Part shown: piece after piece, positions 1 to 9,960 of the stretch
Position numbering within the stretch: position 1 is the stretch's first letter
Layout of the letters: every line of letters begins with the position of its first letter
Assembly: GCA_028622995.1 (NCBI GenBank)
Contig: JAJQJQ010000005.1
Location: 1,922,001 to 1,986,000, forward strand
From: Panagrolaimus kolymaensis
Taxonomy: Eukaryota > Nematoda > Chromadorea > Rhabditida > Panagrolaimidae
Reading direction: 5' to 3'
DNA length: 64,000 nt
Notes under the pieces: generated by a model
What the model saw: only the letters and a program-made list of their open reading frames with translations
Databases searched by the model: none
Told to the model about the DNA's origin: nothing
Translations under genes and position numbers: made by a program

Positions 1-2
1 TG

Positions 3-324
3 GAAAATCTTGCTCGTGTTTTAGCTCCATTAATAGTTGGCTATTCAAAGCTTCATGCAAAATCTCTTGAAAATGCTAGTGAACTCTCTCGTAATCAATA
101 CATGATACTTCTTCGACTATTAAATATATCAGCAGTAAGTTGCTTTTTTCTCTTTTTCTATTTTTATTTTAATGAAAGATACATTTTTTTAGGAATTTTG
201 GAATCGTTTTATTACCTTCAATATGACAGCTGTTCTAGCATCTCAAGCAAAAATTCCTGGAACAAATGCAGCTTTACTCACTCTACCTGTACCAATACGA
301 TCACCATCGCGGAAGGTGCGATGA
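3..324 (+). CDS. cyk-4: RhoGAP-domain protein, C-terminal end (CYK-4/RACGAP1-like), partial
   Basis: Two exons are visible: 3..134 (the gene enters from the left edge) and 193..324, joined by a GTAAGT...TTTTTAG intron in phase 0. The first begins ENLARVLAPLIVGYS, the late RhoGAP-fold motif (NLAxVxxPxIVG) that contacts the GTPase. The second begins EFWNRFI, like the EYWSQFM of human RACGAP1 directly after its GAP domain, and ends after about 40 residues with a basic RSPSRKVR tail. The family stimulates GTP hydrolysis on Rho GTPases. RACGAP1/CYK-4 with kinesin-6 forms centralspindlin in cytokinesis. The RhoGAP assignment is solid. CYK-4 orthology rests on about 90 residues and is tentative. The short tail after the GAP domain is notable compared with the longer human tail. 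Confidence 0.7.
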
Positions 325-1154
325 GCTCTAAAACTTTTTTGTCATTTATAGCTACCTTTTTTTCTTTGTAATTAATTATTATTGTTTGATCGCTGTTGTA
401 TTTAGTTGTGTATGTATTTTTTTTTCTTCGAATAAATTTATCTTGTTAACAATCTTTGTTTTTCTGCTTCTTATTATTCGGATGGGTTTCTTACATTGTA
501 CTAATTTAATCAGACGGAAAAAGAAAACACATTTTGCTAGTGAATGGATGACAAGCAAAAAAAGTAAAGAGAAAGCAAGCTTCAAGAAATGGTGGAATCT
601 GTTTGATATCCTAATGCTAACATCAAAATTAGTAAGCAATGGTTCACACCTTACATAAAAATGCTAAACAAAATAGTTAATTAACTTTCAAGTTTTGGGA
701 AATCAATAATGTAAAACCAAAAGTGAGGCTTTCAGCTGCATGATAACTTTTCCATAGATGAAATAATGTAACAACCTTACGTTTTTCGTAATTCAATCAT
801 ATCATTGAATGTCAAACAAATTTATAGTCACTCATTAATTATCTGCATCTCTGCAATGTTTTCATTTAGCTTATTCGAGTAATGGGTTTAATTTTATGCA
901 AACAAATTTGAGTTTAGGTTTAAAATATAACATTATCATCAGCTGTTGTATCTTCACAGTAATAAGCAATAAATAAGTAAAAAATTGGAAGGACTGAAAA
1001 GCAAATACCAAAACATAAATGAGTTATCGAAGATACAAAATCAAACATGAAAAATTTGTTTGATTCGGCACAAAAAGCTTTTTTGCTTGTTTGTATTTAC
1101 GTTGTTGCTTTACAATAATTTGCATCAAATTATGCAAATTTTTTCTTTCCCGCA
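325..1154. other. intergenic, no gene recognised
   Basis: AT-rich DNA between the RhoGAP gene and the sperm gene. Overlapping short open frames on both strands (about 379-658) show no codon bias, domain or splice structure. From about 1097 the sequence starts to resemble the upstream flank of the second sperm-gene copy at 24930-24990, with substitutions and small indels. Confidence 0.5.
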
Positions 1155-1174
1155 TTTGAAAACCTCAAAAAGAG

Positions 1175-1212
1175 TATATAAACCTTTGCAATCCATAAAA
1201 AAGTTATCAGTC
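1175..1212 (+). promoter_or_regulatory. Core promoter of MSP-domain gene copy 1: TATA box plus initiator
   Basis: TATATAAA at 1175-1182 is followed about 32 bases later by TCAGTC at 1207-1212, an exact match to the TCAKTY initiator consensus, which predicts a start near 1209 and a roughly 65-base 5' leader. TTATCA at 1204-1209 overlaps the initiator and reads TGATAA on the other strand, a WGATAA site of the type known in C. elegans MSP-gene promoters. The same arrangement is repeated base for base in copy 2 (24873-24910). Confidence 0.65.
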
Positions 1213-1274
1213 TTTCGTAGCTGTCTTCGTCAACTTCGTCGTCGTTTCGCTCAACTCTCAACAACTCAAGAAAA

Positions 1275-1604
1275 ATGGCCGCTTTAGCTGCAGATCCTCC
1301 TGCTTGTCAAGTTCCCGCCGCTGGTGGAGTCTCAACTCATCAACTCGTCAACAGTGGTGGAGCTCGTCTTGCATTCAAAGTCAAATCATCCAACAACACC
1401 GAATATCGCTTAAAACCCGTCTTTGGCTTCGTTGAACCTGGTGCCTCTGCTCCTCTTGAAGTTACTCGTCTTGCTGGTCCACCAAAGGATGATAAACTCG
1501 TCGTTCAATTCGCTGAAGTTGCTGCCGACGCTACAGATGCTCAAGCTCCATTCAAAGCTGGTCCAGCTGCTGGAGAAGTAGTTATTCCAATTTCTGCTGC
1601 TTAA
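1275..1604 (+). CDS. MSP-domain sperm-specific protein, copy 1
   Basis: Single exon, 109 residues, starting MAALAADPPACQVPAAGG. It is a minimal MSP (major sperm protein) domain: SSNNTEYRLKPVFGFVEPG is the hallmark core strand, followed by APLEVTR and DDKLVVQF. The length and sequence resemble the short C. elegans SSP proteins (ssp-16/ssp-19 group) rather than the 127-residue MSPs. MSP-fold proteins polymerise or act in signalling in amoeboid nematode sperm. Codon use is C-ending and Ala-rich (GCT/GCC, CTC, AAC), unlike most genes here, which suggests high expression. A poly(A) signal AATAAA lies near 1638-1646. The gene converges with histone H1. An identical inverted copy is at 24481-24810. 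Confidence 0.93.
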   Translation: MAALAADPPACQVPAAGGVSTHQLVNSGGARLAFKVKSSNNTEYRLKPVFGFVEPGASAPLEVTRLAGPPKDDKLVVQFAEVAADATDAQAPFKAGPAAGEVVIPISAA

Positions 1605-1660
1605 ATCTGATTTAATATGTTTTTGTAATGTAATATGTAATAAATAAATATTTAATAATT

Positions 1661-2050
1661 TTACTTTTGTGTCTTTCTTTTTTGCTTGGTTTTATCAATG
1701 GGGATATCATTTGTAAACATGGATTTCTTCAATGGGTTATAGTCAGAAGATTTTCTGTTAAGTGATAATGTTTTTTTTCTTCTCAATCGTAATATTAAAA
1801 GAAATCCATTATAAGGTTTGAAAGCAGCTAATAAACAAGTTCATTATCAAATAATAATCATCGAAGAAAGAAGAAACATAAAATTTTATTTTATTTGCAC
1901 AATTACATAAAATCAAAGAACAAATAAAAAGTGCAATGCAAAACAAAAGAATAAAAACAACAAAAACTATAAAAAAAAGATCTGCCAAAAGCACAGATCA
2001 CAACAAAAACATTATCAAAGTAAAAATTTATAAATATTATAATTTAAGAT
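1661..2050. other. 3' intergenic between convergent genes
   Basis: Shared downstream region of the sperm gene (+) and histone H1 (-). TTTATT at about 1880-1895 would serve as a minus-strand AATAAA signal for H1. No gene is seen. Confidence 0.4.
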
Positions 2051-2727
2051 TTACTTTCTACTAGCTTTTGTGGCTTTGACGGTCTTGGAAGTTGCTTTCT
2101 TGGTGCTTGAAGTAGTAGCAGAAGCCTCAGTGACCTTTCCATTAGTTGATTTCTTGGCACTTGCAGGAGACTTCGCACTCTTAGAAGCAGCTTTGGAGAT
2201 CGGTGTTGCAGGTTTCTTGGTTGATTTTGACGGAGCTTTAGATGCAATTGTTTTCTTAGAACCAACTGGAGATTTTGATGCAGTTGATTTCTTAGAAGCT
2301 TCTTCCTTTTCAGTTTGAGCAGAAGCTGCAGATTTCTTATCACCAAGTCGGAATTTTCCATTCACAGCCATTCCAGTACCAGTGGTATGCTTGAGCGAAC
2401 CATTTTCGAGTCCAGCTTTAAGAGCTTTATGAAGCTGCTTATTGGTCTAAAAAACGGAAAACATTAAAGTTTCTAAAAGGAAACTAAAATACTTACACGA
2501 TCCATTCCTCCTTCTCCAAAGCCATAGTTTTTGGTGATGAATTTGAGGATAGCAGCACGACTGGAGCCTTTTCTTTCTTTGAGTTCACTGATAGCTTTTT
2601 TGACCATTTCAGCATACGGTGGATGTGGATGATGATTTTCCTTTGCTTTCGGTTTGACACCAGATTTTTGAACTTTTGGTGAAGAAGCAACAACATCAGT
2701 TGTTTTGGTTGCACGAGCTTTGGCCAT
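2051..2727 (-). CDS. Linker histone H1
   Basis: Two exons on the minus strand, 2497..2727 and 2051..2446, split by a 50-base phase-0 intron (GTAAGT...TTTTTTAG); 208 residues. The N-terminal tail (1-36) is basic. The winged-helix globular domain runs from about 37 to 105 (HPPYAEMVKKAISELKERKG, SRAAILKFI, then HKALKAGLENGSLKHTTG), which matches H1/H5 domains. The remainder is a Lys/Ala/Ser/Pro tail with several SPxK-like and TKK repeats. It binds linker DNA at the nucleosome dyad and compacts chromatin. Because it has an intron and an AATAAA-type 3' end, it looks like a polyadenylated replacement-type H1, as in C. elegans (his-24/hil family). Which paralog it is cannot be decided. Confidence 0.93.
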
Positions 2728-3775
2728 GATGAACGTTGAGTTGACAGAAAGTAAAACGAAGACTACGAATCTAAAAAAGAGTAAAATTTAAAATATTAAT
2801 CAACAAGGTGAACGTAATGGAACGCACGATATAATTTTGTTAAACAAAATCTCGATAAAAAAAACTTGGAAAGCGAAAAATTTTTAATCAATAACGCAAC
2901 GCGTCGTGATTCATTTTAGGGGTTTTGGAAGCAAAAAAATATAACGATATTTAAGGATATGAAAAAAAGGGGGAATTAAGGAAAGAGAATTAAAGAAATG
3001 TCAAGCAGGAATAAATAATATAAGAGCGGAGCAACAACAAAAAAGTGAGGTCAAACCGAAAGAAAACATATGTTTGTGAAATGAAAGAAAATGATTTAGA
3101 AAGCAAAAAAGAAGCGGCAAAAGTGAAATGATGAGTGAAGTCGTTTCAAAACAAAGAGTAAAAAGCGGTCATTTGAAAGCTTTCTGATACATATTTGTTA
3201 TTGAAAATGTGTTTCGTTGATTGAAATGTTTCTTTATCAAAGTCTAATCAATCAATTTTTGTTTCTGTATTTTACAAGATTGATGTAATTAATGTTAACC
3301 AATTTTAAATATTATTTTTAAACACATGAATGATGATGCATTGACTAAATTTGAATCTTGAATCGATTGAGATACTTCGGATATTAACCAAATCGCTTGG
3401 AAGCCATGCTTCTTATGTACTAACAAAATATGCAAACAAATCGAATGATTTCCCTTTCGACTTCAGTGGTTTGACTTAACAATACATCATGCTGCTGTTG
3501 CTCAGAAAAAATACAACTTTTATGTTTTTTACTTTTGCCTCATTTTTTTGCCAATTTTATCGAAGATTTTAATTTTTCAATTATTTTCATAGCCTTTCAA
3601 CCTTCTAAACAAGTAAATTCGTGATTGTTATTAGACGACTTGATAGCTTGGTAGCTTTCTTTTCTTTTTTTTTCTTCTGATTTTTTTATATCAACCGAAT
3701 GTCATAACTTTTGTCTGTAATAATTTGCTATGCAATGGCTTTAAACAAATATTAAATTTAAAAAAAGTTTTATTA
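2728..3775. other. intergenic, H1 upstream region
   Basis: About 1 kb between the start of H1 and the 3' end of the nuclear receptor gene. It has purine-rich runs at 2850-3120 (GAAAGAAA-like) followed by AT-rich DNA. No coding signal is seen on either strand. Confidence 0.4.
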
Positions 3776-6700
3776 TTATTTATAAGGTCTTGGAACATCA
3801 AGCATACAAAACAGATCAGCGAGATGAAAATTTTCACGAAATATTCTTCCCAAATGCTCTAAAGTTGGAACCATTAACATTATTTTATTCATTTTAGCTG
3901 TTAATTCAAGATCATTTAAACCTTGATTTCGATAATATATGTGTAAATCTCGTAAAATATCTTCCTTTAAATCAATAGCAATATCTCGAGTTTCAGGTGA
4001 AATATCAGCATGATAATCTTGAAATAAACAAAGGGCATAAATGGCAACCATCGAATAATCATCCACGCCTGCTCTTATCATTGCAGGTACCACCACTTTT
4101 GCAATATATGAAAAACATGTTAAAAATATTCTAAAAAACAAAAAATGGATTATAGCAGAAATTTTTTGAAAGTTTAAGAAAAATAACTTTGGGTTGCAAA
4201 GTTACTGTATGTAGCCGTTGTTATTAGCTTCAAACCACACTTACGTTGCAAGTTGATGAGGACTAATATTAGCATCAAGACTATTAACATAATATTTATA
4301 AATTTCATCAAGCTTAACAAAACCTCCATCAGATAAAATAACTTTATCATTATTTTCAATATGTCCATAAGCTTTAAAAGTATTATACGATTTTTCAGCA
4401 TTATTAAAAAATACATTAAATGAATCAAATAATATTTTCTATAAAAAAAATTAATTTGTTTATTACAATGTCGGCCCTTCAACTGAGGCACACTATCTCT
4501 CAAATTTTTTAAACTTTATTATTAATAAGTTCCTCTATTTTTTAAAAATCTTTATAAAACATTTTTTGAGTAAAATTCGTAGAGAAAAAATAACGCATCG
4601 ATCTCTTATTTTTTCTCCTTCTACATATAATCCTTTAAAAAATAGCTATATGCATTTTGTGAATCAGGCCAGAAAGATGTGGAAAAAATACGAAGAACCT
4701 CAGTTGAAGGGCGGACATTGTAGCCAACAGAGCTGTCGATTTTCGATTATTTTCGATTAATCGACCGACAGCTCTGATTGTAGCTCTCTTTATAAGTGAA
4801 GAAGATAATGAATGACTTACTTTATCTTCAGGAATTAATGAAGCAAAAGGAGGAAAATATTCTAAAACCATATCATAAGCTAAACTTGTTTCCATTTGAC
4901 AACTTTTTTTAGCATTTGAATATGTGCTTTGTGGTATAAACTAAAAAAAGAAAGTTAAGGTTTGTGCTTTGGTTAGGTAAAGTATGTGTTTATGTAGGCT
5001 ATAAAGTAATTTGCGGTGACAAAAATAAAAGTTTTAAATTAGACTTAAATTTTGGTGATCAAAGAATAAATTACGGTAACGCATCTTTCCAAGGAAAAAG
5101 GCTTTGATTTTAAACTGGAAAAATGAATTCTTTTTTTACATTTACCAGAAGTTTTTTAACGGAAAAGTTAGGGATAGCTAAATCACAAAGACTGGTTAAA
5201 GCCAAGCCCAAACGAACCTCAGGATCCCATGTCGTAAAATTAGCTCCACCCACGAGTAAAGCATACGAAGCTTTTCTTAAACTTTGAAATTTTAAATATC
5301 CATCCACCATTAATGGCAATCGCTTCATTTCAGGAAAATAATTTTCATTTGAATTCACTGAAGTTGGTGAACCATTCGATAAAAAATATTGAGCTGATCG
5401 TTTACCATAACTATCTCGATGAGCTTGAACCGCACTTGGAAGCATGCCTTTGTTTAGGCATTTCTGATATCGACAATATCGGCAAATGTTTCGAATATCT
5501 AAAAAAATGGAGAAACTAAAACTTAGAAAGGAATATTCGCTTAATTTTTTTTGGGATATTTTTAACTGAAAAAAATTTAATAACTAATTTGTTTTGAATT
5601 TTGTTCATTTGCTCTTTCAACCGCATATTTTCAAGAGTTCAAAGTTTGAACATTTGCACTTTCAAAATATGAAATATATTTTTTTATGATGAATGATAAC
5701 AAAAAAACGTGATAAAAGTAAAGAAGATGAAGGTAAATATAAAATGTCAAGGAAAGATGTTTCGCGTTTAATACTTACAATTTTAATGATTGTGAATGGA
5801 AGAAAAAAAAATGATGACAAAAACATTATCAGAGCAATCAGAATCCGTCCTTACTGTAATGCTGCTGCTTTGATGAATATGTTTTTTTAGTTGTTGTAAG
5901 ATATTACATCAATCATTAATTGCGAACCAAAAAACGTGGCGAAAATACAATTAATTAATTATACGAGCGTTAAAAAAATTATAGTAGGATTGTAAAGTTT
6001 TCGTAAGATTGATTGGAAGCAAAAGTTCAAAATTTTATAGGTTCAAACAATTTTTGGATAAATTTAATAAATGAATGTTTTTTAATGATCGAAATAAGTT
6101 AGTTGTTCACAAAATTAACAACATGGGCGTTTTTGTAAACAAATGGAAATTTTAGAAAATAAAAAAGTTTTATAAATGCAGAGTTTATCTATCGATGCCA
6201 TTTTCATTCGATTAAGAAATTTAGATTTGGTGGAGCTTATTTTATAAAGCAGCAAAATTAATACAATCTCGCTTGCCCTAATCTTTTGCGAGGGATTGGA
6301 AGACAAAGATACTCAAACTAGCTTTATGACTTTTGTCTTTTTACTTTGATTAATTAATTTCGCATTTGAAAAACGAAAAATGTTCAAGAAAAAGCTTGTT
6401 GATGAATCGCCTTTGAAATTAGGTTTACCCCAGTCAAAAACTTTCCTGGGTTTTTTATTGACTTTAGAAATAAAACGTATTACAAGCTCCTAAATCACCA
6501 AATGAAAGTAAAGGAATAAACTTTAAAGAAGCTTTAGAGTTTTCAGCGGTAGTAAAAAAAAAAACACAATCAAATAATAACAATCGATTGAATGGAAAAA
6601 AGTACCATCATTTTTTCTGGGTCGGAATTTTCCAAAACAAATAATAATATAAACACAAACCTTTAGAAATTTCACAATTTTTATCAAATTTACAATCAAA

Positions 6701-6859
6701 TTGCATTTTGGATGCTACAGCTCGACGAAAGAATGCCGCACATGCTTTACAACTATATTGACCAAAATGTTGTCCTTCGCTGTGATCATTACAAACCACG
6801 CAAAAGGGTTTAATAAAATCTTTTGAATCATTTATTGTACTTGGAGATGCGCTAGACAT
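3776..6859 (-). CDS. Nuclear hormone receptor, supplementary nematode type
   Basis: Five exons on the minus strand: 6661..6859, 5146..5498, 4821..4940, 4245..4438 and 3776..4130. The phases close exactly and give 406 residues. The DNA-binding domain (about 17-88) shows the first zinc module CVVCNDHSEGQHFGQYSCKA with P-box CKACAAFFRR, and the second module CKFDKNC...CRYCRYQKCLNKGM. The P-box is the CNACAAFFRR-like form typical of the expanded nematode supplementary receptors related to HNF4. The ligand-binding domain follows (about 150-406), with a helix-3-like WDPEVRLGLALTSLCDLAIP and a C-terminal LEHLGRIFRENFHLADLFCML. It is a ligand-regulated or orphan transcription factor of the nucleus. 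Intron 3 carries a MITE. Orthology to a named nhr gene is not possible from reading alone. Confidence 0.9.
4466..4720. mobile_element. Tc1/mariner-type MITE in nuclear receptor intron
   Basis: Terminal inverted repeats of 23 bases (4466-4488 and 4698-4720) begin CAATGTCGGCCCTTCAACTG and differ at one position. Each end is flanked by a TA dinucleotide (4464-4465 and 4721-4722), the target-site duplication of the Tc1/mariner superfamily. The element is 255 bp, has no transposase frame, and sits in the intron 4439-4820, so it does not disturb the coding exons. Confidence 0.75.
4725..4776. mobile_element. 52-bp hAT-like foldback insertion at MITE end
   Basis: ATTGTAGC at 4717-4724 is repeated exactly at 4777-4784, an 8-bp duplication. 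The enclosed 52 bases have perfect 11-bp inverted ends, CAGAGCTGTCG (4728-4738) and CGACAGCTCTG (4766-4776), with three extra bases (CAA) before the left end. The left duplication overlaps the terminal bases of the mariner-type MITE, so this insertion is the younger of the two. CAG...CTG ends plus an 8-bp duplication are the hAT pattern. Confidence 0.55.
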
Positions 6860-7392
6860 TTTCGGTGGTGGCGGCGGCAGATTTCCAAAAGTAAATAATA
6901 ATCCAAAGAAATAAAATCAACAAGAAACTTAGAAACAATAATAGTCTTCGATCAACAACGAAAAAAAAAAATAATAATTAGGAAATAAACAACAAAACTT
7001 TCTTCTTTTTGAATCTAGAATAAGAAAAATATATTTTATTTTATTTTACTACCTTCAGCAAGCAGTTAGTTGGTTGAATTTTATTTTATATGTTTATTGA
7101 TTATTTAAAGGAGCACCAAACATTGATGATGGAGAATAAAAAAAAAGAAGGTTGGTTGGTTGATCGCTTTTGGGGTGAAAGAAGTGAACAAAACAAAAAA
7201 ATGACATTCACCGTTACCGCCATGGAACAAACAAAAAAAAGTATAGGGTAAACGATAAGAAATAAAATATGAAAACACACGTATTCAATCACGTATGTCT
7301 CCAAATACAACCAAAAATGGGGAAGTTGAAAAAAAAAGTTGGAAAAATAAACGAAGGTTTGTGTTGTAAAAAAACAACAATGCTCTCTTGCT
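6860..7392. other. NHR upstream region
   Basis: Contains the presumed promoter of the nuclear receptor gene. A short GGTGGTGGCGGCGGC tract lies at about 6864-6880 and poly-A tracts follow. No other gene is supported. A minus-strand frame at 7101-7310 has no domain features. Confidence 0.35.
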
Positions 7393-8757
7393 CAGGGTTT
7401 GGCGGAATTGAAAAAAATTCCGCTTCCGCGGAAGGCGGAATTATAAAATTCACTTCCGCAAAAGCGGAAGCGGAAGCGGAAGTAAAAAAAAGGCGGAATT
7501 CCGCAAAAGCGGAATGCGGAAGCGGAATTACCAAAAAAATTTTTTTGTTATTATACATACATTTTTTTTCCATTATAGTCCACGGTAACGATTTTAATAT
7601 TGTATGTGTCTGTATCAAATCCTTTGTATCCAAAGTGGATAAATTTTATTTTTTCTATATGACGATAATCAAAAGCTAAAAGATTCTTTGAGACTGTTGC
7701 ATGCTTTATTAATGCAAATTTTGACCTTGAAAAATGGGGACTTTAGAGTAAAAAAGTGCGATAAAGAGCTTCTTTACTTTAATGTTGCCGGGAAAAAGAT
7801 CAATTTTGATTAAAAAATTTCTTTAATATGGGTAGCATGCAGTGTTGTCGAATATCGAATAATCGAATCGAATATCGAACGAATATTCGATTCGAAAACC
7901 GAATATTTCGAATATTCGAACCCGAAATTCGAAGGTTTCGAATTTCGAATATTCGATTCGATTCGATTATTCGAAAATTTTCGAATCGAATCGAATATTC
8001 GAATTCGATATTCGAAGGTTTTCGAATATTCGACAACACTGGTAGCATGCAAAGATAATGTATTAATGAACTAAGGATAAGTTTAGCCACAATATTTTTT
8101 CTTATAGCACCAAAAAGGTTTGTTTTTACATCTAAAAGCATGTCGCGCTTTCACAATCAAAATTATTTATATTTTTACGATATTAAGAATTCCTAAATCT
8201 TTTAACCATCTATAGATATCATCATTATTTATACCAATTTTAACATAAATATCCCACTTTTGAAATTTTAAAGAATGCCAAACGATTTATTTCAGCTATT
8301 TTTGATTGCAAAATTAGTTTCAAAAAGAACCAAAAAACATTTTGTAAGAAACTAACTTATTTCTAATGCGCAATAAAAAAATCAAAAATGAAAGAAAAGT
8401 AAAATATTCTCCATGTACGCAAAAATAAAGAAGAACATATTTTTAATTTAAGTTTGTCTTACCCTACTGATTTCATTCGTTACAATGTACTGAAATAAAA
8501 TTTGATTTCCCAGTGTAAAAGTGTTTACACTTTTATTATTTTTAAAGGCTTCTTTGGGCATTTGATCACAGAATTTTTTTATTATCAAACTCCCGCAAAA
8601 AAATGTAAAAGTTTTTGTTAAATATTTTTTAAAATTTGTTTAATTCCGCTTTCGAATTCCGCAAAATTTTGCGGAATTCCGCGGAATTTGCGGAAGTCCA
8701 AAAACACGCGGAATTCCGCAAAAGCGGAATGCGGAAGCGGAATTCCGCCAAACCCTG
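7393..8757. mobile_element. hAT-type non-autonomous transposon (1365 bp) with GCGGAA subrepeats
   Basis: The ends are inverted: the left starts CAGGGTTTGGCGGAATT (7393-7409) and the right is its exact complement (8741-8757). The 8-bp sequence CTCTTGCT flanks both sides (7385-7392 and 8758-8765). CAG-initial ends with an 8-bp target duplication define the hAT superfamily. The first and last roughly 115 bases are packed with GCGGAA/TTCCGC hexamers in both orientations, which resemble the subterminal repeats bound by hAT transposases. No transposase is encoded; open frames here are by-products of the repeats. A second element is nested at 7840-8041. Without it and its duplication the host element would be about 1155 bp. 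Confidence 0.88.
7840..8041. mobile_element. Nested palindromic hAT MITE (202 bp, TCGAAT-rich)
   Basis: Flanked by GTAGCATG on both sides (7832-7839 and 8042-8049), an 8-bp target duplication. Termini are CAGTGTTGTCGAATAT on the left and the complement of CAGTGTTGTCGAAT on the right. The interior is almost wholly made of TTCGAATATTCGA-like palindromes and can fold back on itself. It lies inside the larger hAT element and is therefore the younger insertion. Confidence 0.85.
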
Positions 8758-8765
8758 CTCTTGCT

Positions 8766-9960
8766 GCTTGCTTTTTTGTGTGTTGACAATTTGTGTAACC
8801 ACCACAGAAAGTTTTTCTCTCTCTCCATCTTCTTTGTCAACTGACGTCAAGTGAAATCAAGTTAAGTCAATGAAAGGAAATAAAATTGAAGTGGTGATGT
8901 TTGAAAGAAATGAGATGGTCTAAGATGAAACGTTTCGACTACTTCCTTTAAAGAATATGAATTTGCATACATTTTATGAGAATATTATTAACAAAATTGT
9001 AAGAAAATAAAAAAATTATAGGATCAAATGAAAGTGAAAGGAAAAAACAAATCCATGGCTAACTAAGGTTTACGGTAGTAAAAAAAAGGATTGCTAGAAA
9101 AGTGGATCCTTCTAAAAACCATGAAAAATTATTTAACACGCTCCATTCAAGCTCTAGTCGACGAGAAAGTAAAAAAAATCAAAGAAATCAATAATCATAA
9201 ACGCAGTCAGTCTAATGAAATCAATTTCATGCTTCGAGTTATTGAATTCCTCGTTTGCCATTCAAATCAAAAAATACAATAAAAGTTTGAATATTAACTT
9301 TTTGGACTTTAAAAAAACAAGGAAAAATTTTATAAAAGTAAAAATTCAGTTTTTCAAGATCTATTTTCGTTTTTTATACTATCATGAAACATGGTGACAC
9401 TACAGCAAAAGTTAAATCATGAGCACTGAAAAAAAGTTTTTCAAGTAATCAAAGAAGCTAAATTTGTTTCTTTTTTTCAAACAAAACAATAAAACCATTT
9501 TTTTAATTATGAGAATTTGAAACATGTTCAATGATTTCTAAACTTCGTGTTTTTTACGTCAGATGTACTCCACCTTCTTCTGACTCTCCACACTTAATTT
9601 TATTTACTAAAAATAAACCCAAAAAATGTTTTTAACCAACAACTATTTCTCCGAGTTCATAGAAACTAATAGGTTTTTCAAAGAAAATTCATCATTGAAT
9701 TTGAATAGTTTTTGAATTTTAAAAATAACTAAACTCGTGACATGGCTAACTAACAATCTCTTATTTCATTTTTAAAAGCAAAAGTTGGTTGTTAAAAGTA
9801 AAAAAAAAATTAGGACTTTCAATGCACAATAATTTCTTTAGATAATTTAGTCTGCCATTCAACCAATTAAAAATTATGGATTATTAAATATTTATTTTTT
9901 CAAATTTATGAATATTACATACATACAAAAAAGTAAATTAGAATTAGATTGTAAACTTTT
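8766..9960. other. intergenic, no gene recognised
   Basis: AT-rich DNA between the transposon and the 3' end of the F-box-like gene. Short frames at 9091-9397 lack domain or splice support. Confidence 0.4.

Larger units (their letters stand above)
1155..1660 (+). repeat. Inverted duplicate block, copy 1 (identical to 24425-24930)
   Basis: By direct reading, bases 1155-1660 are the exact reverse complement of 24425-24930 (coordinates of paired bases always sum to 26085). The block holds core promoter, 5' leader, the whole MSP-domain CDS and 56 bases of 3' UTR. Outside it, similarity continues imperfectly for about 60 bases upstream and a few tens downstream. Identity of the non-coding part as well as the CDS points to recent duplication or gene conversion. 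Confidence 0.9.

Noticed and set aside
379..658. Overlapping open frames on both strands (about 86-90 codons)
   Set aside because: They mirror each other in AT-rich DNA, contain no domain, signal or splice structure, and show no codon bias.
2044..2361. Leu/Arg-rich frame overlapping histone H1
   Set aside because: Shadow of the Lys/Ala/Ser-coding H1 tail in another frame.
7269..8854. Several 70-140 codon frames with EA, FR and SNIR repeats
   Set aside because: They are translations of the GCGGAA and TTCGAA palindromes of the two nested transposons.
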